Positions 21,423 to 30,211 of a stretch of DNA of 35,044 nt are shown in pieces (the stretch's first letter is position 1; the number at the start of each line of letters is the position of its first letter). The notes beneath the pieces were generated by a model that worked only from the letters and a program-made list of their open reading frames with translations, had not been told where the DNA came from and searched no databases. The DNA is from an uncultured Euryhalocaulis sp. (lineage in GTDB: Bacteria > Pseudomonadota > Alphaproteobacteria > Caulobacterales > Maricaulaceae). Both the position numbers and the translations under genes were made by a program. The stretch covers positions 1 through 35,044 of the forward strand of contig CAJXKJ010000030.1 in NCBI GenBank assembly GCA_913055605.1, in the 5' to 3' direction.

Positions 21423-21536
21423 CGGGCCCGTTCCGCGCGGCCGGCCGGGCGCGGCGCGCGCCCGGGCGATCCAAGATTTGAGGCGGGCAAAGGCCTTTAT
21501 TTCCCTTGGTAAACAAGGGGTTTCCACGTTTGCCGA

Positions 21537-21552
21537 CGGCACGGGCGTTGCA
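21537..21552 (+). promoter_or_regulatory. Sigma54 promoter of flagellin gene 2
   Basis: CGGCACG-GGCG-TTGCA matches TGGCACG-N4-TTGCW with only the first base different. The GG-GC spacing is exactly 10 nt. A start near 21563 would give a leader of about 66 nt carrying two A-loop hairpins. Confidence 0.88.
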
Positions 21553-21563
21553 GAGAGCGTGGC

Positions 21564-21598
21564 GGGCAAAAATGCCCACCCTGCGCAAAATGCGTCAG
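21564..21598 (+). promoter_or_regulatory. Two leader hairpins of flagellin gene 2 (A-rich loops)
   Basis: Hairpin a: GGGCA-AAAA-TGCCC (21564-21577). Hairpin b: CTGCGC-AAAAT-GCG-T-CAG (21581-21598), with loop AAAAT at 21587-21591 and one bulged T. The loop of b lies 37 nt before the ATG, nearly the same as in leader 3 (36 nt). Confidence 0.55.
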
Positions 21599-21628
21599 GG
21601 ATCGTCAGAACCGACGAAGGAGCAAGAA

Positions 21629-22453
21629 ATGTTGTCTGTGAACACCAATGCGGGTGCGATGATCGCCCTGCAGAACCTGAACAAGACCAATATGGAACTT
21701 GAGCAGGTTCAAACGCGCATCAATACCGGCCTGGCGGTCTCGTCGGCCAAGGACAATGGCGGCGTTTACGCGATCGCCCAGTCGATGCGTGCGGATGTCG
21801 CGGGCTACAAGGCCGTCAACAACTCGATCGACCTGGCCCAGTCCACGGTCGACGTGGCGCTGGCCGCTGGCGAAGCCATCTCCGACATCCTCGTCGAAAT
21901 GAAGGAAAAGGCGCTGGCTGGCGCGGATTCCTCGCTCGACACGGCGTCGCGCACGGCGCTGAACGAGGACTTCAAGGCATTGCGCGACCAGATCTCCACG
22001 ATCGTCTCGAATGCCGAGTTCAACGGCACCAACCTGATCAACAACTCGGTCACCAACATCTCGGCCCTGGCCAATGCGGACGGCTCGAACTCGATCACGG
22101 TGCTGGACGAGAACCTGTCGCTGGGCGGCGCTGTCGTCACGGTTGCAGCCACGGCGTCTTTCGGCACGTCCGCCGCTGCGTCGACGCAGGCCACGGCCAT
22201 CGCGACCTCGCTCGACAATCTCAGTGCTTCGCTGGCACGTCTGGGGACCGGCTCCAAGTCGCTGGAAATCCACAAGACGTTCGTCAGCAAGCTGTCCGAC
22301 GCCCTCGAGAAGGGTATCGGCAATCTCGTCGACGCGGACCTCGCGAAGGAAAGCGCCCGTCTCCAGTCGCTGCAGGTGAAGCAGCAGCTGGGCATCCAGG
22401 CGCTGGGCATCGCGAACTCGGCTCCGCAGGCGATCCTCGGATACTTCCGGTAA
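21629..22453 (+). CDS. Flagellin 2
   Basis: The 274-aa flagellin has typical termini (MLSVNTNAGAMIALQNLNKTN and NLVDADLAKESARLQSLQVKQQLGIQALGIANSAPQAILGYF). It differs from flagellins 1 and 3 in the middle (NADGSNSITVLDENLSLGG) and in coding sequence, so it is a separate paralogue. The start is at 21629, after GGAGCAAGAA. No terminator with a U-tract lies between it and flagellin gene 3, so the two are probably co-transcribed from the promoter at 21537. Confidence 0.97.
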   Translation: MLSVNTNAGAMIALQNLNKTNMELEQVQTRINTGLAVSSAKDNGGVYAIAQSMRADVAGYKAVNNSIDLAQSTVDVALAAGEAISDILVEMKEKALAGADSSLDTASRTALNEDFKALRDQISTIVSNAEFNGTNLINNSVTNISALANADGSNSITVLDENLSLGGAVVTVAATASFGTSAAASTQATAIATSLDNLSASLARLGTGSKSLEIHKTFVSKLSDALEKGIGNLVDADLAKESARLQSLQVKQQLGIQALGIANSAPQAILGYFR

Positions 22454-22500
22454 TCCGGAAGGGTGGGAATTCGGTGCCGCAAATGGCGCCGGATAAATAG

Positions 22501-22517
22501 GCCGGCAAAACGCCGGC
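22501..22517 (+). promoter_or_regulatory. Leader hairpin of flagellin gene 3 (AAAAC loop)
   Basis: GCCGGC (22501-22506) pairs with GCCGGC (22512-22517) around the loop AAAAC. The inner GGC-AAAAC-GCC is identical to leader 1, while all three outer base pairs are changed with pairing kept. It lies 30 nt before the ATG. No sigma54 promoter is seen in this 94-bp gap. Confidence 0.6.
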
Positions 22518-22547
22518 GACATGACCAGAAAGGGAAAGGCCAGGAAA

Positions 22548-23369
22548 ATGGCTACTATCAACACGAATGCAGGTGCGATGATCGCCCTGCAAAACCTGAG
22601 CAAGACCAATTCGGAACTCGCTCAGACCCAGACCCGGATCAACACGGGCCTGAAAGTCGCCTCCGCGAAGGACAATGGCGGTGTCTACGCCATCGCCCAG
22701 AAGATGCGGGCCGACGTCTCCGGCTATAACGCCGTTCAACAATCGCTGGATCGCGCGGTCTCCACGGTGGACGTGGCGCTGGCCGCCGGCGAAGCGGTTT
22801 CCGACCTTCTGGTCCAGATGAAGGAAAAGGCCCTGGCCGCCAGCGACGCGTCGCTGGACACCGCCAGCCGCGCCGCCCTGAACGAAGACTTCCAGGCCCT
22901 TCGCGACCAGATCGGCACCATCGTGTCCAACGCCGACTTCAACGGCACCAACCTGATCAGCGGCGCCACCGATGTGGTCGCCCTGGCCAACGCCGACGGC
23001 AGCAACACGATCACGGTGTCTTCGGAGAACATGTCCCTGTCCGGTTCGGTCGTGACTCTGTCCTCGACCGCGACCATCGACACGGTCTCCAACGCTTCGA
23101 CGCAGCTGACCGCGATCGACACCTCGCTGGATAACCTGAACTCGTCCCTGGCCCGTCTGGGCACGGGCGCGAAGGCTCTGGAAATCCATTCGAGCTTCGT
23201 CACCAAACTGTCAGACGCTCTGGAAACGGGTATCGGCAACCTCGTGGATGCCGACCTCGCGAAGGAAAGCGCCAAGCTCCAGTCGCTGCAGGTCAAGCAG
23301 CAGCTGGGCGTTCAGGCGCTGGCCATCGCCAACTCGTCCCCGGGCGTTCTGCTGGGTCTCTTCGGCTAA
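22548..23369 (+). CDS. Flagellin 3
   Basis: The 273-aa flagellin has termini MATINTNAGAMIALQNLSKTN and NLVDADLAKESAKLQSLQVKQQLGVQALAIANSSPGVLLGLF. It is closest to flagellin 1, sharing the NADGSNTITVSSENMSLSG segment and a 38-bp identical DNA block (22977-23014 against 20907-20944). The start at 22548 follows AGGAAA; an upstream ATG at 22521 would add nine basic residues and is not favoured. A terminator-like hairpin follows the gene. Confidence 0.97.
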   Translation: MATINTNAGAMIALQNLSKTNSELAQTQTRINTGLKVASAKDNGGVYAIAQKMRADVSGYNAVQQSLDRAVSTVDVALAAGEAVSDLLVQMKEKALAASDASLDTASRAALNEDFQALRDQIGTIVSNADFNGTNLISGATDVVALANADGSNTITVSSENMSLSGSVVTLSSTATIDTVSNASTQLTAIDTSLDNLNSSLARLGTGAKALEIHSSFVTKLSDALETGIGNLVDADLAKESAKLQSLQVKQQLGVQALAIANSSPGVLLGLFG

Positions 23370-23387
23370 GACCGAGGGGGAGGGTCA

Positions 23388-23428
23388 CGGCGGGGGTCAA
23401 TGGGGTCCGGCCCCCGCCGGGCCATTTT
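23388..23428 (+). terminator. Terminator after flagellin gene 3
   Basis: CGGCGGGGG (23388-23396) pairs with CCCCCGCCG (23411-23419) around a 14-nt loop. GGCCATTTT follows, giving a short U-tract. It ends the flagellin 2-3 transcript. Confidence 0.75.
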
Positions 23429-23492
23429 ATGACGCGATTTGCGGGAATGCGTCCTGGAGGCGCCGACGGCGCGCCCGTCGGCGGATGATCAG

Positions 23493-23813
23493 ATGAGTAC
23501 GGATATTGCTGCAATGCCGCCTTATCCGGCGCTACCGGTAGAAGGCGAACGGAAGCGGGCCAACACGGCCCAGGGAGACGACCGCCGCGTATCCAAGTCG
23601 CGCGTTGCGAGCGATCTTGGCGGTTCGGCGGAACATGGCGTCCAGACCGGCCGGCTGATGATCGAGGAAGATCCGGCCACCGGCGACTTCGTCTATCGCA
23701 TCGTCGACGAGAATACCGGCGAGGTGATCCGGCAGTGGCCGCGTGAGGAAGTGCTGCGCATGCGCCAGGCGATGAACGCCGAGCGCGGGGCGCTTCTGGA
23801 CCGTCTGGTCTAG
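23493..23813 (+). CDS. flaG: FlaG-like flagellar protein
   Basis: The 106-aa protein has a disordered N-terminal half and a conserved C-terminal half, DPATGDFVYRIVDENTGEVIRQWPREEVLRMR, which is the FlaG signature (a Y-x-IVDE-TGEVIRQ-P block). FlaG proteins influence filament length and are usually encoded beside flagellin or fliD genes. It lies between flagellin genes 3 and 4 on the same strand. No clear promoter is visible in the 123 bp upstream beyond the terminator. Confidence 0.85.
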   Translation: MSTDIAAMPPYPALPVEGERKRANTAQGDDRRVSKSRVASDLGGSAEHGVQTGRLMIEEDPATGDFVYRIVDENTGEVIRQWPREEVLRMRQAMNAERGALLDRLV

Positions 23814-23831
23814 GCGGAATCTGCCTAGAGC

Positions 23832-23846
23832 CGGGCGAATTTCGCC
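23832..23846. repeat. Palindrome after flaG
   Basis: GGGCGAA-T-TTCGCCC is a perfect inverted repeat starting 19 bp past the flaG stop. It may form a 3' hairpin of the flaG mRNA. There is no U-tract. Confidence 0.5.
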
Positions 23847-23932
23847 CAGCGCGCGCCCGCCGCGCGCGAAAACTGTATTCCAGTCAATAAACAAGGTATT
23901 GAAAAGGCTGTAGCTTTCCTGCGGCCAGCCGA

Positions 23933-23948
23933 TGGCACGCGCGTTGCT
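23933..23948 (+). promoter_or_regulatory. Consensus sigma54 promoter of flagellin gene 4
   Basis: TGGCACG-CGCG-TTGCT matches the -24/-12 consensus at every defined position, with GG and GC 10 nt apart. A start near 23960 leaves a leader of only about 34 nt, with no A-loop hairpin. It is the strongest of the three sigma54 sites in the window. Confidence 0.92.
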
Positions 23949-23993
23949 CCTTACATGTCCAAGACACGGACACCCGCGAGGAGGGACCACGCC

Positions 23994-24827
23994 ATGGTGA
24001 TGAGCGTTCACACCAACAAATCGGCGATGATCGCGCTGCATAATCTGAACCGGACCGGCACCGAGCTGGAGACGGCGCAGAACCGCATCAATACCGGCCT
24101 GAAGGTCGGCGGCGCCAAGGACAACGCTGCGGTCTACGCCGTGGCGCAGAACATGCGGGCCGACACCGGCGCCCTGAACGCGGTCTCCACCAGCCTGGAC
24201 CGGGCGATCTCCATCGCCGACGTGGCCCTGGCCGCCGGCGAGTCGATCTCCGACCTGCTGGTGCAGATGCGGGAGAAGGCGACGGCGGCCCTGGACCCGT
24301 CCATCGACACCTTCCAGCGCAACGCCTACGACGCGGACTTCAAGGCGCTGCGCGACCAGCTGACCGTTATCCTGAGCAATGCGGAGTTCGACGGCGCCAA
24401 TGTGCTGGACGGCTCCATCGCCGGGGGTATCGAATTCCTGGCCGACGCGGACGCCAGCCGGACGCTGACCCTGAGCACGCAGGATCTGTCGCTCAGCGGC
24501 TCCAACATCACGCTGACGACGGCGATCGATCTGTCGTCGGTGACAAACGCCACGACGGCGCTGACACAGCTTCAGGCGAGCCTGGACAATGTGAACCAGT
24601 CGCTGGCCAATCTGGGCTCCGACCTGAAGAAGCTGGAGGCGCACAGCCAGTTCGTCCAGAAGCTTCAGGATGCGCTCACGGTCGGGGTCGGCAATCTGGT
24701 CGACGCGGACCTGGCCATCGAAAGCGCGAAGCTGCAGGCCCTTCAGGTGAAGCAGCAGCTGGGCGTGCAGGCGCTGAGTATCGCCAACGGCCAGCCACAG
24801 ATCATCTTGAACCTGTTCCAGGGCTAG
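23994..24827 (+). CDS. Flagellin 4, divergent paralogue
   Basis: The 277-aa flagellin has diverged termini: MVMSVHTNKSAMIALHNLNRTGTELETAQ in place of the NTNAGAMIALQNL block shared by the others, KVGGAKDNAAVYAVAQ, and IDTFQRNAYDADFKALRDQL where the others have LDTASRTALNEDF. The C-terminus (NLVDADLAIESAKLQALQVKQQLGVQALSIANGQPQIILNLF) remains export-competent in appearance. The start at 23994 is 8 nt after AGGAGGG; an ATG at 24000 is a weaker alternative. It is separated from the others by flaG and has its own perfect sigma54 promoter and a different leader. It could be a minor filament subunit or a specialised regulatory flagellin like Caulobacter FljJ. Confidence 0.96.
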   Translation: MVMSVHTNKSAMIALHNLNRTGTELETAQNRINTGLKVGGAKDNAAVYAVAQNMRADTGALNAVSTSLDRAISIADVALAAGESISDLLVQMREKATAALDPSIDTFQRNAYDADFKALRDQLTVILSNAEFDGANVLDGSIAGGIEFLADADASRTLTLSTQDLSLSGSNITLTTAIDLSSVTNATTALTQLQASLDNVNQSLANLGSDLKKLEAHSQFVQKLQDALTVGVGNLVDADLAIESAKLQALQVKQQLGVQALSIANGQPQIILNLFQG

Positions 24828-24847
24828 CAGCCGGGAATTTTCCGGAC

Positions 24848-24880
24848 GGCGGCGGTCCCGGCGGGGCCGCCGCCTTCGTT
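24848..24880 (+). terminator. Terminator after flagellin gene 4
   Basis: GGCGGCGG (24848-24855) pairs with CCGCCGCC (24867-24874) around an 11-nt loop and is followed by TTCGTTTG. It marks the end of the flagellin block. Confidence 0.8.
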
Positions 24881-24914
24881 TGCGCGGGCGCCGGCCGGAC
24901 CGTAGTCTGGAGCC

Positions 24915-25043
24915 GTGGCGGACAAGGACGGCAAGAGCGAGCGGGAAAAGCGCCTGGCCGAGGCGCTGCGGCGCAATCTGCGCCGCCGCAAGGCGCCGCG
25001 CCCGGCGCGCGAAGACGCCGCCGACACCGCGCAGGAGAGCTGA
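24915..25043 (+). CDS. Small basic protein upstream of murA (42 aa)
   Basis: GTG at 24915 opens a 42-codon frame with the sequence ADKDGKSEREKRLAEALRR followed by NLRRRKAPRPAR and an acidic tail. The pattern EREKRLAEALRRNLRRRK recalls short basic proteins found beside murA in related alphaproteobacteria. It sits alone in the 286-bp gap between flagellin gene 4 and murA, 75 bp before murA. Function is unknown; the helix could bind nucleic acid or ribosome, which is a guess. Confidence 0.6.
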   Translation: MADKDGKSEREKRLAEALRRNLRRRKAPRPAREDAADTAQES

Positions 25044-25117
25044 GCGCGTGCGGGCGCCGGGCCTTCCTCTGACGCCGCGCGCAGGCTAAACGCGCCCTTC
25101 GCGGATACGGCGGACCC

Positions 25118-26409
<1,292 letters not shown>

Positions 26410-26413
<4 letters not shown>

Positions 26414-26850
26414 GCGGCGGCCGGCCCGCCCCGACCGGCCTGCGCCTGCTGGCCGAGGACGAAGAGGACCTGAAAATCCTCTCCGCCGCGGTGCAGGACT
26501 CCATCCTGCGGCTGGGCGACCTGAATTTCGACGCCAGGGGCCGGGCCTTCACCGCGGCGCTGAACCGCTTCCGCTGGGAGGGCGAGCGGCCCGAACGGGT
26601 GCGCGCCATGCTGCGCTTCGACGGCGTGCTGGCCGCACGCAGCCAGAATCTGCGCCAGGGCGCGGACGAGGCGATCGTGGACCTGCTGGCGGTCGAGTTC
26701 GCGCCGGGCGAGCCGCCGGGCGGCGATATCCGCCTGATCCTGGCCGGGGGCGGGGAGATGCGCCTGGCGGTGGAGCAGATCGAGGCGCGGCTGATGGACG
26801 TATCCGACCCCTGGCCGGCGCGCCGCCGTCCGGAGCATGGCGACGGCTGA
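26410..26850 (+). CDS. DUF2948 family protein
   Basis: The 146-aa protein has the DUF2948 opening [28 protein letters not shown], then [14 protein letters not shown] and [21 protein letters not shown]. Function is unknown. It follows murA with a GTGA overlap and overlaps the UPF0262 gene by 14 bp. In many alphaproteobacteria hisD lies between these two; here it does not. Confidence 0.88.
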
Positions 26851-27346
26851 GGCCGCCGCAGACGAAGGCGGCCATCATCTGGTCGCCGTGCGGCTCGACT
26901 CCGCGTCGCTGGCCGCGACCAGCGCCGATTCGGAGCATGAGCGCCGGATCGCCATCTATGACCTGCTGCAGGACAATTATTTCCACCCGGTGGAGTCCGA
27001 TCACGGCCCCTACGATCTGGAGCTTTCGCTGAGCGAGGGGCGGCTGGTCTTCCATGTCGCGCGCGACGGGGACGCCGAGGCGGCGCGGACCTATACGCTG
27101 TCGCTCGGCCCCCTGAAGCGGGTCATCAAGGACTATTTCCTGGTCTGCGAGTCCTATTACGAGGCGATCCGCACCGCCTCCGTCACCCAGATCGAAGCCA
27201 TCGACATGGGCCGGCGCGGCCTGCACGACGAGGCGGCGGTCATCCTGCGCGAGCGCCTGAAGGGCAAGATCGAGATCGACGAGCTGACGGCGCGCCGCCT
27301 GTTCACCCTGATCTGCGCGCTGCAGCGCCGGGCGGGGCCGATATGA
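26837..27346 (+). CDS. UPF0262 family protein
   Basis: The 169-aa protein matches UPF0262 along its length: [75 protein letters not shown], and [25 protein letters not shown]. Function is unknown, but the family is highly conserved in alphaproteobacteria. The start lies inside the DUF2948 gene, and the stop overlaps the phosphatase gene by 4 bp. Confidence 0.93.
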   Translation: MATAEAAADEGGHHLVAVRLDSASLAATSADSEHERRIAIYDLLQDNYFHPVESDHGPYDLELSLSEGRLVFHVARDGDAEAARTYTLSLGPLKRVIKDYFLVCESYYEAIRTASVTQIEAIDMGRRGLHDEAAVILRERLKGKIEIDELTARRLFTLICALQRRAGPI

Positions 27347-27789
27347 CGGACCGGACGCCCGGCGCGGTGCTGTTCGCCTGCAATCTCAACGTAATTCGCT
27401 CCCCGATGGCGGCGGCGCTGCTGCGCGCCCATTCGGGCGGGCGCATCTATACCGCCTCCGCCGGGGTGCGCAGCGGGCGGGACGATCCGTTCGTCGCCGC
27501 GGTGATGCAGGAGATCGGCCTGGATCTGGGCGGGCACGTTCCGCACGATTTCGAGTCGCTGGGCGACCTCAATTTCGACCTGATCGTGTCCCTGACCCCG
27601 GAGGCGCATCACAAGGCGGTGGAGCTGACCCGCGCGGCGGACGTGGCCACCGAATACTGGCCGACGATGGACCCGACGCAGGAGGAGGGATCGCGCGACC
27701 GGCGGATCGCCGCCTACCGCGAATTGCGGCAGCAATTGTCGCGGCGGATCGCGGAACGATTCCCCCGTGTATCGACGTTTGCCGGTTGA
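27343..27789 (+). CDS. Low-molecular-weight protein tyrosine phosphatase-like protein
   Basis: The 148-aa protein carries the catalytic loop C-x5-R-S as CNLNVIRSP (Cys13, Arg19, Ser20). A YWPTMDPT segment near residue 108 holds the probable general-acid Asp, and AGVRSG is conserved. It may be a tyrosine phosphatase or an arsenate-reductase-like enzyme. This small family is regularly found between UPF0262 and infA. The loop has Val where most members have Ser (N-S-I/V-R-S), a minor change. Confidence 0.85.
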   Translation: MTDRTPGAVLFACNLNVIRSPMAAALLRAHSGGRIYTASAGVRSGRDDPFVAAVMQEIGLDLGGHVPHDFESLGDLNFDLIVSLTPEAHHKAVELTRAADVATEYWPTMDPTQEEGSRDRRIAAYRELRQQLSRRIAERFPRVSTFAG

Positions 27790-27806
27790 GGCGCCATATA
27801 GGCGCC
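27790..27806. repeat. Hairpin in the infA leader
   Basis: GGCGCC-ATATA-GGCGCC forms a perfect 6-bp stem right after the phosphatase stop and 32 bp before the infA start. It may be a processing or translation-control element; no U-tract follows. Confidence 0.55.
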
Positions 27807-27837
27807 CAAAGCGGGGCGAAACTGTTTGAGGAGCCGT

Positions 27838-28056
27838 ATGGCGAAGGAAGAATTGCTTGAGTTTCCGGGGGAAGTCACCGAACTCCTCCCCAATGCGACG
27901 TTCCGTGTGAAGCTCGAAAACGACCACGAAATCATCGCGCACACCGCCGGCAAGATGCGCAAGAACCGCATCCGCGTGCTGGCGGGGGACAAGGTCCTGG
28001 TCGAAATGACCCCCTATGACCTGACCAAGGGGCGCATCACCTATCGTTTCAAATAA
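27838..28056 (+). CDS. infA: Translation initiation factor IF-1
   Basis: The 72-aa S1-like OB-fold protein is a textbook IF-1: [66 protein letters not shown]. It binds the 30S A site during initiation. A GAGGAG ribosome site precedes the ATG. maf starts 6 bp after its stop. Confidence 0.98.
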   Translation: MAKEELLEFPGEVTELLPNATFRVKLENDHEIIAHTAGKMRKNRIRVLAGDKVLVEMTPYDLTKGRITYRFK

Positions 28057-28062
28057 TCCGGA

Positions 28063-28716
28063 ATGGACGGCGCACAGCGCCTGATCCTGGCCAGCGCCAG
28101 CCCGCGGCGGCTGAGCTTGCTGGGCCGGGTCGGCGTGGCGCCGGACGCGGTGCGTCCGGCCGATATCGACGAAACCCCGCTGGACGGCGAGACGCCGCGC
28201 CAGACCGTGGAGCGGCTGGCCGCGGCCAAGGCGCAGGCGGCGACGGCGGAGGCCGGTTGCGATGGGGCCTGGATCCTGGCCGCCGACACGATCGTCGCCG
28301 CCGGGCGGCGCATCCTGGGCAAGCCGGCGGACGCGGACGAGGCGCGCGCATTCCTGACGCTGCTGTCGGGGCGGCAGCACCGGGTGATGACGGCCGTCTG
28401 CCTGATCGCCCCGGACGGCAAGCAGAGCGCCCGGCTGAGCGAGACGTTTGTCCGCTTCAAGCGGCTGGAGGCGGCGGAGATCGACGCCTATCTCGAAAGC
28501 GGCGAATGGGACGGCAAGGCCGGCGCCTATGCGGTGCAGGGCATCGCGGAGGCCTTCGTCACGCGGCTGAACGGGTCCTGGTCCGGCGTGGTGGGCCTGC
28601 CGCTTTATGAGACACTGGCGCTGCTGCGGGGCGCCGGATACCGGGTGCAGCTTGCCCCGGCGGAGCCGCCGGCCCAGCCGACGCGCCAGCCCAAAGCCAC
28701 CGAGGGCGGGTCATGA
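28063..28716 (+). CDS. maf: Maf-family nucleotide pyrophosphatase
   Basis: The 217-aa protein has [17 protein letters not shown] at the N-terminus, ADIDETP, the [22 protein letters not shown] block with its catalytic Asp, [13 protein letters not shown], and [14 protein letters not shown]. Maf proteins hydrolyse dTTP/UTP or modified nucleotides and prevent their incorporation. The C-terminal about 20 residues are a Pro/Gln-rich extension beyond the usual end. The stop overlaps the yacG start. Confidence 0.93.
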   Translation: MDGAQRLILASASPRRLSLLGRVGVAPDAVRPADIDETPLDGETPRQTVERLAAAKAQAATAEAGCDGAWILAADTIVAAGRRILGKPADADEARAFLTLLSGRQHRVMTAVCLIAPDGKQSARLSETFVRFKRLEAAEIDAYLESGEWDGKAGAYAVQGIAEAFVTRLNGSWSGVVGLPLYETLALLRGAGYRVQLAPAEPPAQPTRQPKATEGGS

Positions 28717-28916
28717 GCGCCAAATGCCCGATCTGCGAAAAGCCGGTTGCGCCGAAATACCGGCCGTTCTGCTCCCGCCGCTGCGCGGATGTCGATCTCG
28801 GCCGCTGGCTGAAGGGCGGCTATTCCATCCCCGGCGAACCGGCGGGGGAGGAGGACATGCAGGCCGCCGCCCGGCCGGACTCCCAGCGCCCGCGCGAGGC
28901 GGACGACGAGGACTGA
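28713..28916 (+). CDS. yacG: DNA gyrase inhibitor YacG
   Basis: This 67-aa zinc protein has CPIC and CSRRC (Cys-x2-Cys and Cys-x3-Cys), then [16 protein letters not shown], the family hallmark. In E. coli YacG binds GyrB and inhibits gyrase. The acidic tail is variable. It is the last gene of the murA-to-yacG run. Confidence 0.94.
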   Translation: MSAKCPICEKPVAPKYRPFCSRRCADVDLGRWLKGGYSIPGEPAGEEDMQAAARPDSQRPREADDED

Positions 28917-29011
28917 TCGCGGGGCCCCGTCCGGGCCTTTCGGCAGGCTGGCGTCGGTCCCCGCTTGCGGGCATGCTCCCCCCAAACAGAACCAAAACGG
29001 GGAGGAACATC

Positions 29012-29575
29012 ATGAAAACCGCAGCCATCATTGCGTCCGCCGCGCTGTGCCTGACGTCCGCACTGGCGCCGGGCCTTGCCGCCGCCCAGTCCTATGCCGA
29101 CGACCGGGCGATGATCGAGAACATGTCCAACCACTACATGGCCGCCGTCGACGCCGGCGACATCGACACGGTGATGGACACCTGGGCCGAGGACGGCGTG
29201 CTGGACTGGGTCGGCGGGGTCGAGAACGGCAAGGACGAAATTTTTGCCGCGATGAGCAATTTCGGCGGCGGCGCGGTGATGGGGAACATCCCCCCGAACG
29301 CGACCGAGCGGAAGCGCACGCGCCACCAGATCATCAATCACGTCATCGACGTGGACGGCGATACGGCGACCAGCTTCGCCTACTGGTTCGCGATGACCAA
29401 CAACACCTCGCACGGCCAGGTCGAGATCCTGTTCATGGGCCACTATGAGGACGAGCTGGCGCGCATCGACGGCGAATGGAAGTTCAAGAAGCGGACCGTC
29501 TATAACGAGTCCCGCGACAACAAATCGCTGTTCTATCCGGGGCTGGGCGAGTCCGACCCCCGCGCCGCCGAATAG
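29012..29575 (+). CDS. Secreted NTF2-like (SnoaL-type) protein
   Basis: The 187-aa protein has a signal peptide (about 1-26, LAAAQ) and one NTF2-like fold: helix DRAMIENMSNHYMAAVDAGDIDTVMDTWAEDGVLDW, then KRTRHQIINHVIDVDGDTATSFAYWF and GHYEDELARIDGEWKFKKRTVYNES. NTF2-like proteins range from isomerases to ligand binders; the pocket residues here do not identify a reaction. It has a strong ribosome site (GGGGAGG) and stands alone. Confidence 0.85.
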   Translation: MKTAAIIASAALCLTSALAPGLAAAQSYADDRAMIENMSNHYMAAVDAGDIDTVMDTWAEDGVLDWVGGVENGKDEIFAAMSNFGGGAVMGNIPPNATERKRTRHQIINHVIDVDGDTATSFAYWFAMTNNTSHGQVEILFMGHYEDELARIDGEWKFKKRTVYNESRDNKSLFYPGLGESDPRAAE

Positions 29576-29603
29576 GCGTTTCCGCGAAGACCGCGAACGG
29601 GCC

Positions 29604-29993
29604 TCAGGCGACTGCGCCGGTGGCCTGTTCGCCCTTCGCCCAGGCGGCGGCCGCTTCCGGCTCCGCAAAGCTGCGCACGGTCCATGAGCTGTCCTTCATC
29701 AGCACGGTGAAGGCGTCGACCAGCATGTCGAACCGCCCGTCGCTGACGAAGGCCATGCGCAGGCCGGGGGTGGACAGGGTCTGGCCGTATTCGAAGGCGC
29801 CCAGCGTCTCCAGCTGTTCGATGGTCACCTCGGCGCTTTCCACCGATCGCACGTCGATGATCTTGTAGCGCGCGGTGTCGGCGCGCGGATCGCTGGAATA
29901 GCTGAAGACGCAACCCTGCAATTCTTCCAGCGTGACGACGCCGGACAGGCGGTATTCCACGCCGTCCTCGCCCCAGCTCGTGTCGATCGTCAT
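29604..29993 (-). CDS. STAS/SpoIIAA-like domain protein
   Basis: This 129-aa protein has alternating strands and helices resembling a SpoIIAA-like/STAS fold (YRLSGVVTLEELQGC, YKIIDVRSVESAEVT, GLRMAFVSDGRFDMLVDAFTVLM, WTVRSFAEPEAAAAWA). The ATG at 29993 is chosen because AGGAGG lies 6 nt upstream; the longer frame to 30131 adds a Pro/Arg-rich stretch unlike the rest. Function is unknown. Confidence 0.7.
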   Translation of the reverse strand: MTIDTSWGEDGVEYRLSGVVTLEELQGCVFSYSSDPRADTARYKIIDVRSVESAEVTIEQLETLGAFEYGQTLSTPGLRMAFVSDGRFDMLVDAFTVLMKDSSWTVRSFAEPEAAAAWAKGEQATGAVA

Positions 29994-30099
29994 GAAGCCT
30001 CCTGCCTCAGCAGGGGCGTCCCGCCGCTCTCTTCCGTCATCGTGCGGAAATCCCCGTCCCCGCAAAGACCGTAGCGCCGCGTTGGACGCGCTCAATAGG

Positions 30100-30105
30100 T
30101 ATAAT
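30100..30105 (+). promoter_or_regulatory. Possible -10 element before the secreted TPR gene
   Basis: A perfect TATAAT (30100-30105) lies 106 bp before the TPR gene. The nearest -35-like TTGGAC (30082-30087) is only 12 nt away, too close for a normal sigma70 promoter, so support is weak. The rest of the 218-bp gap (29994-30211) shows no other feature. Confidence 0.3.
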
Positions 30106-30211
30106 GCCGGGGGTATCGGTCGCCCTGTCATCGATCCGTGAAATCGTGCCGGGTTGCTTTGTGGTAGACTGGCTACCGGTTTCCGGAAAACGGCTTCGGG
30201 GGAGGCGGCGG

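Noticed and set aside
23413-23440. Possible sigma54 promoter before flaG (ends ATTTGC)
   Set aside because: The invariant GG of the -24 element is absent.
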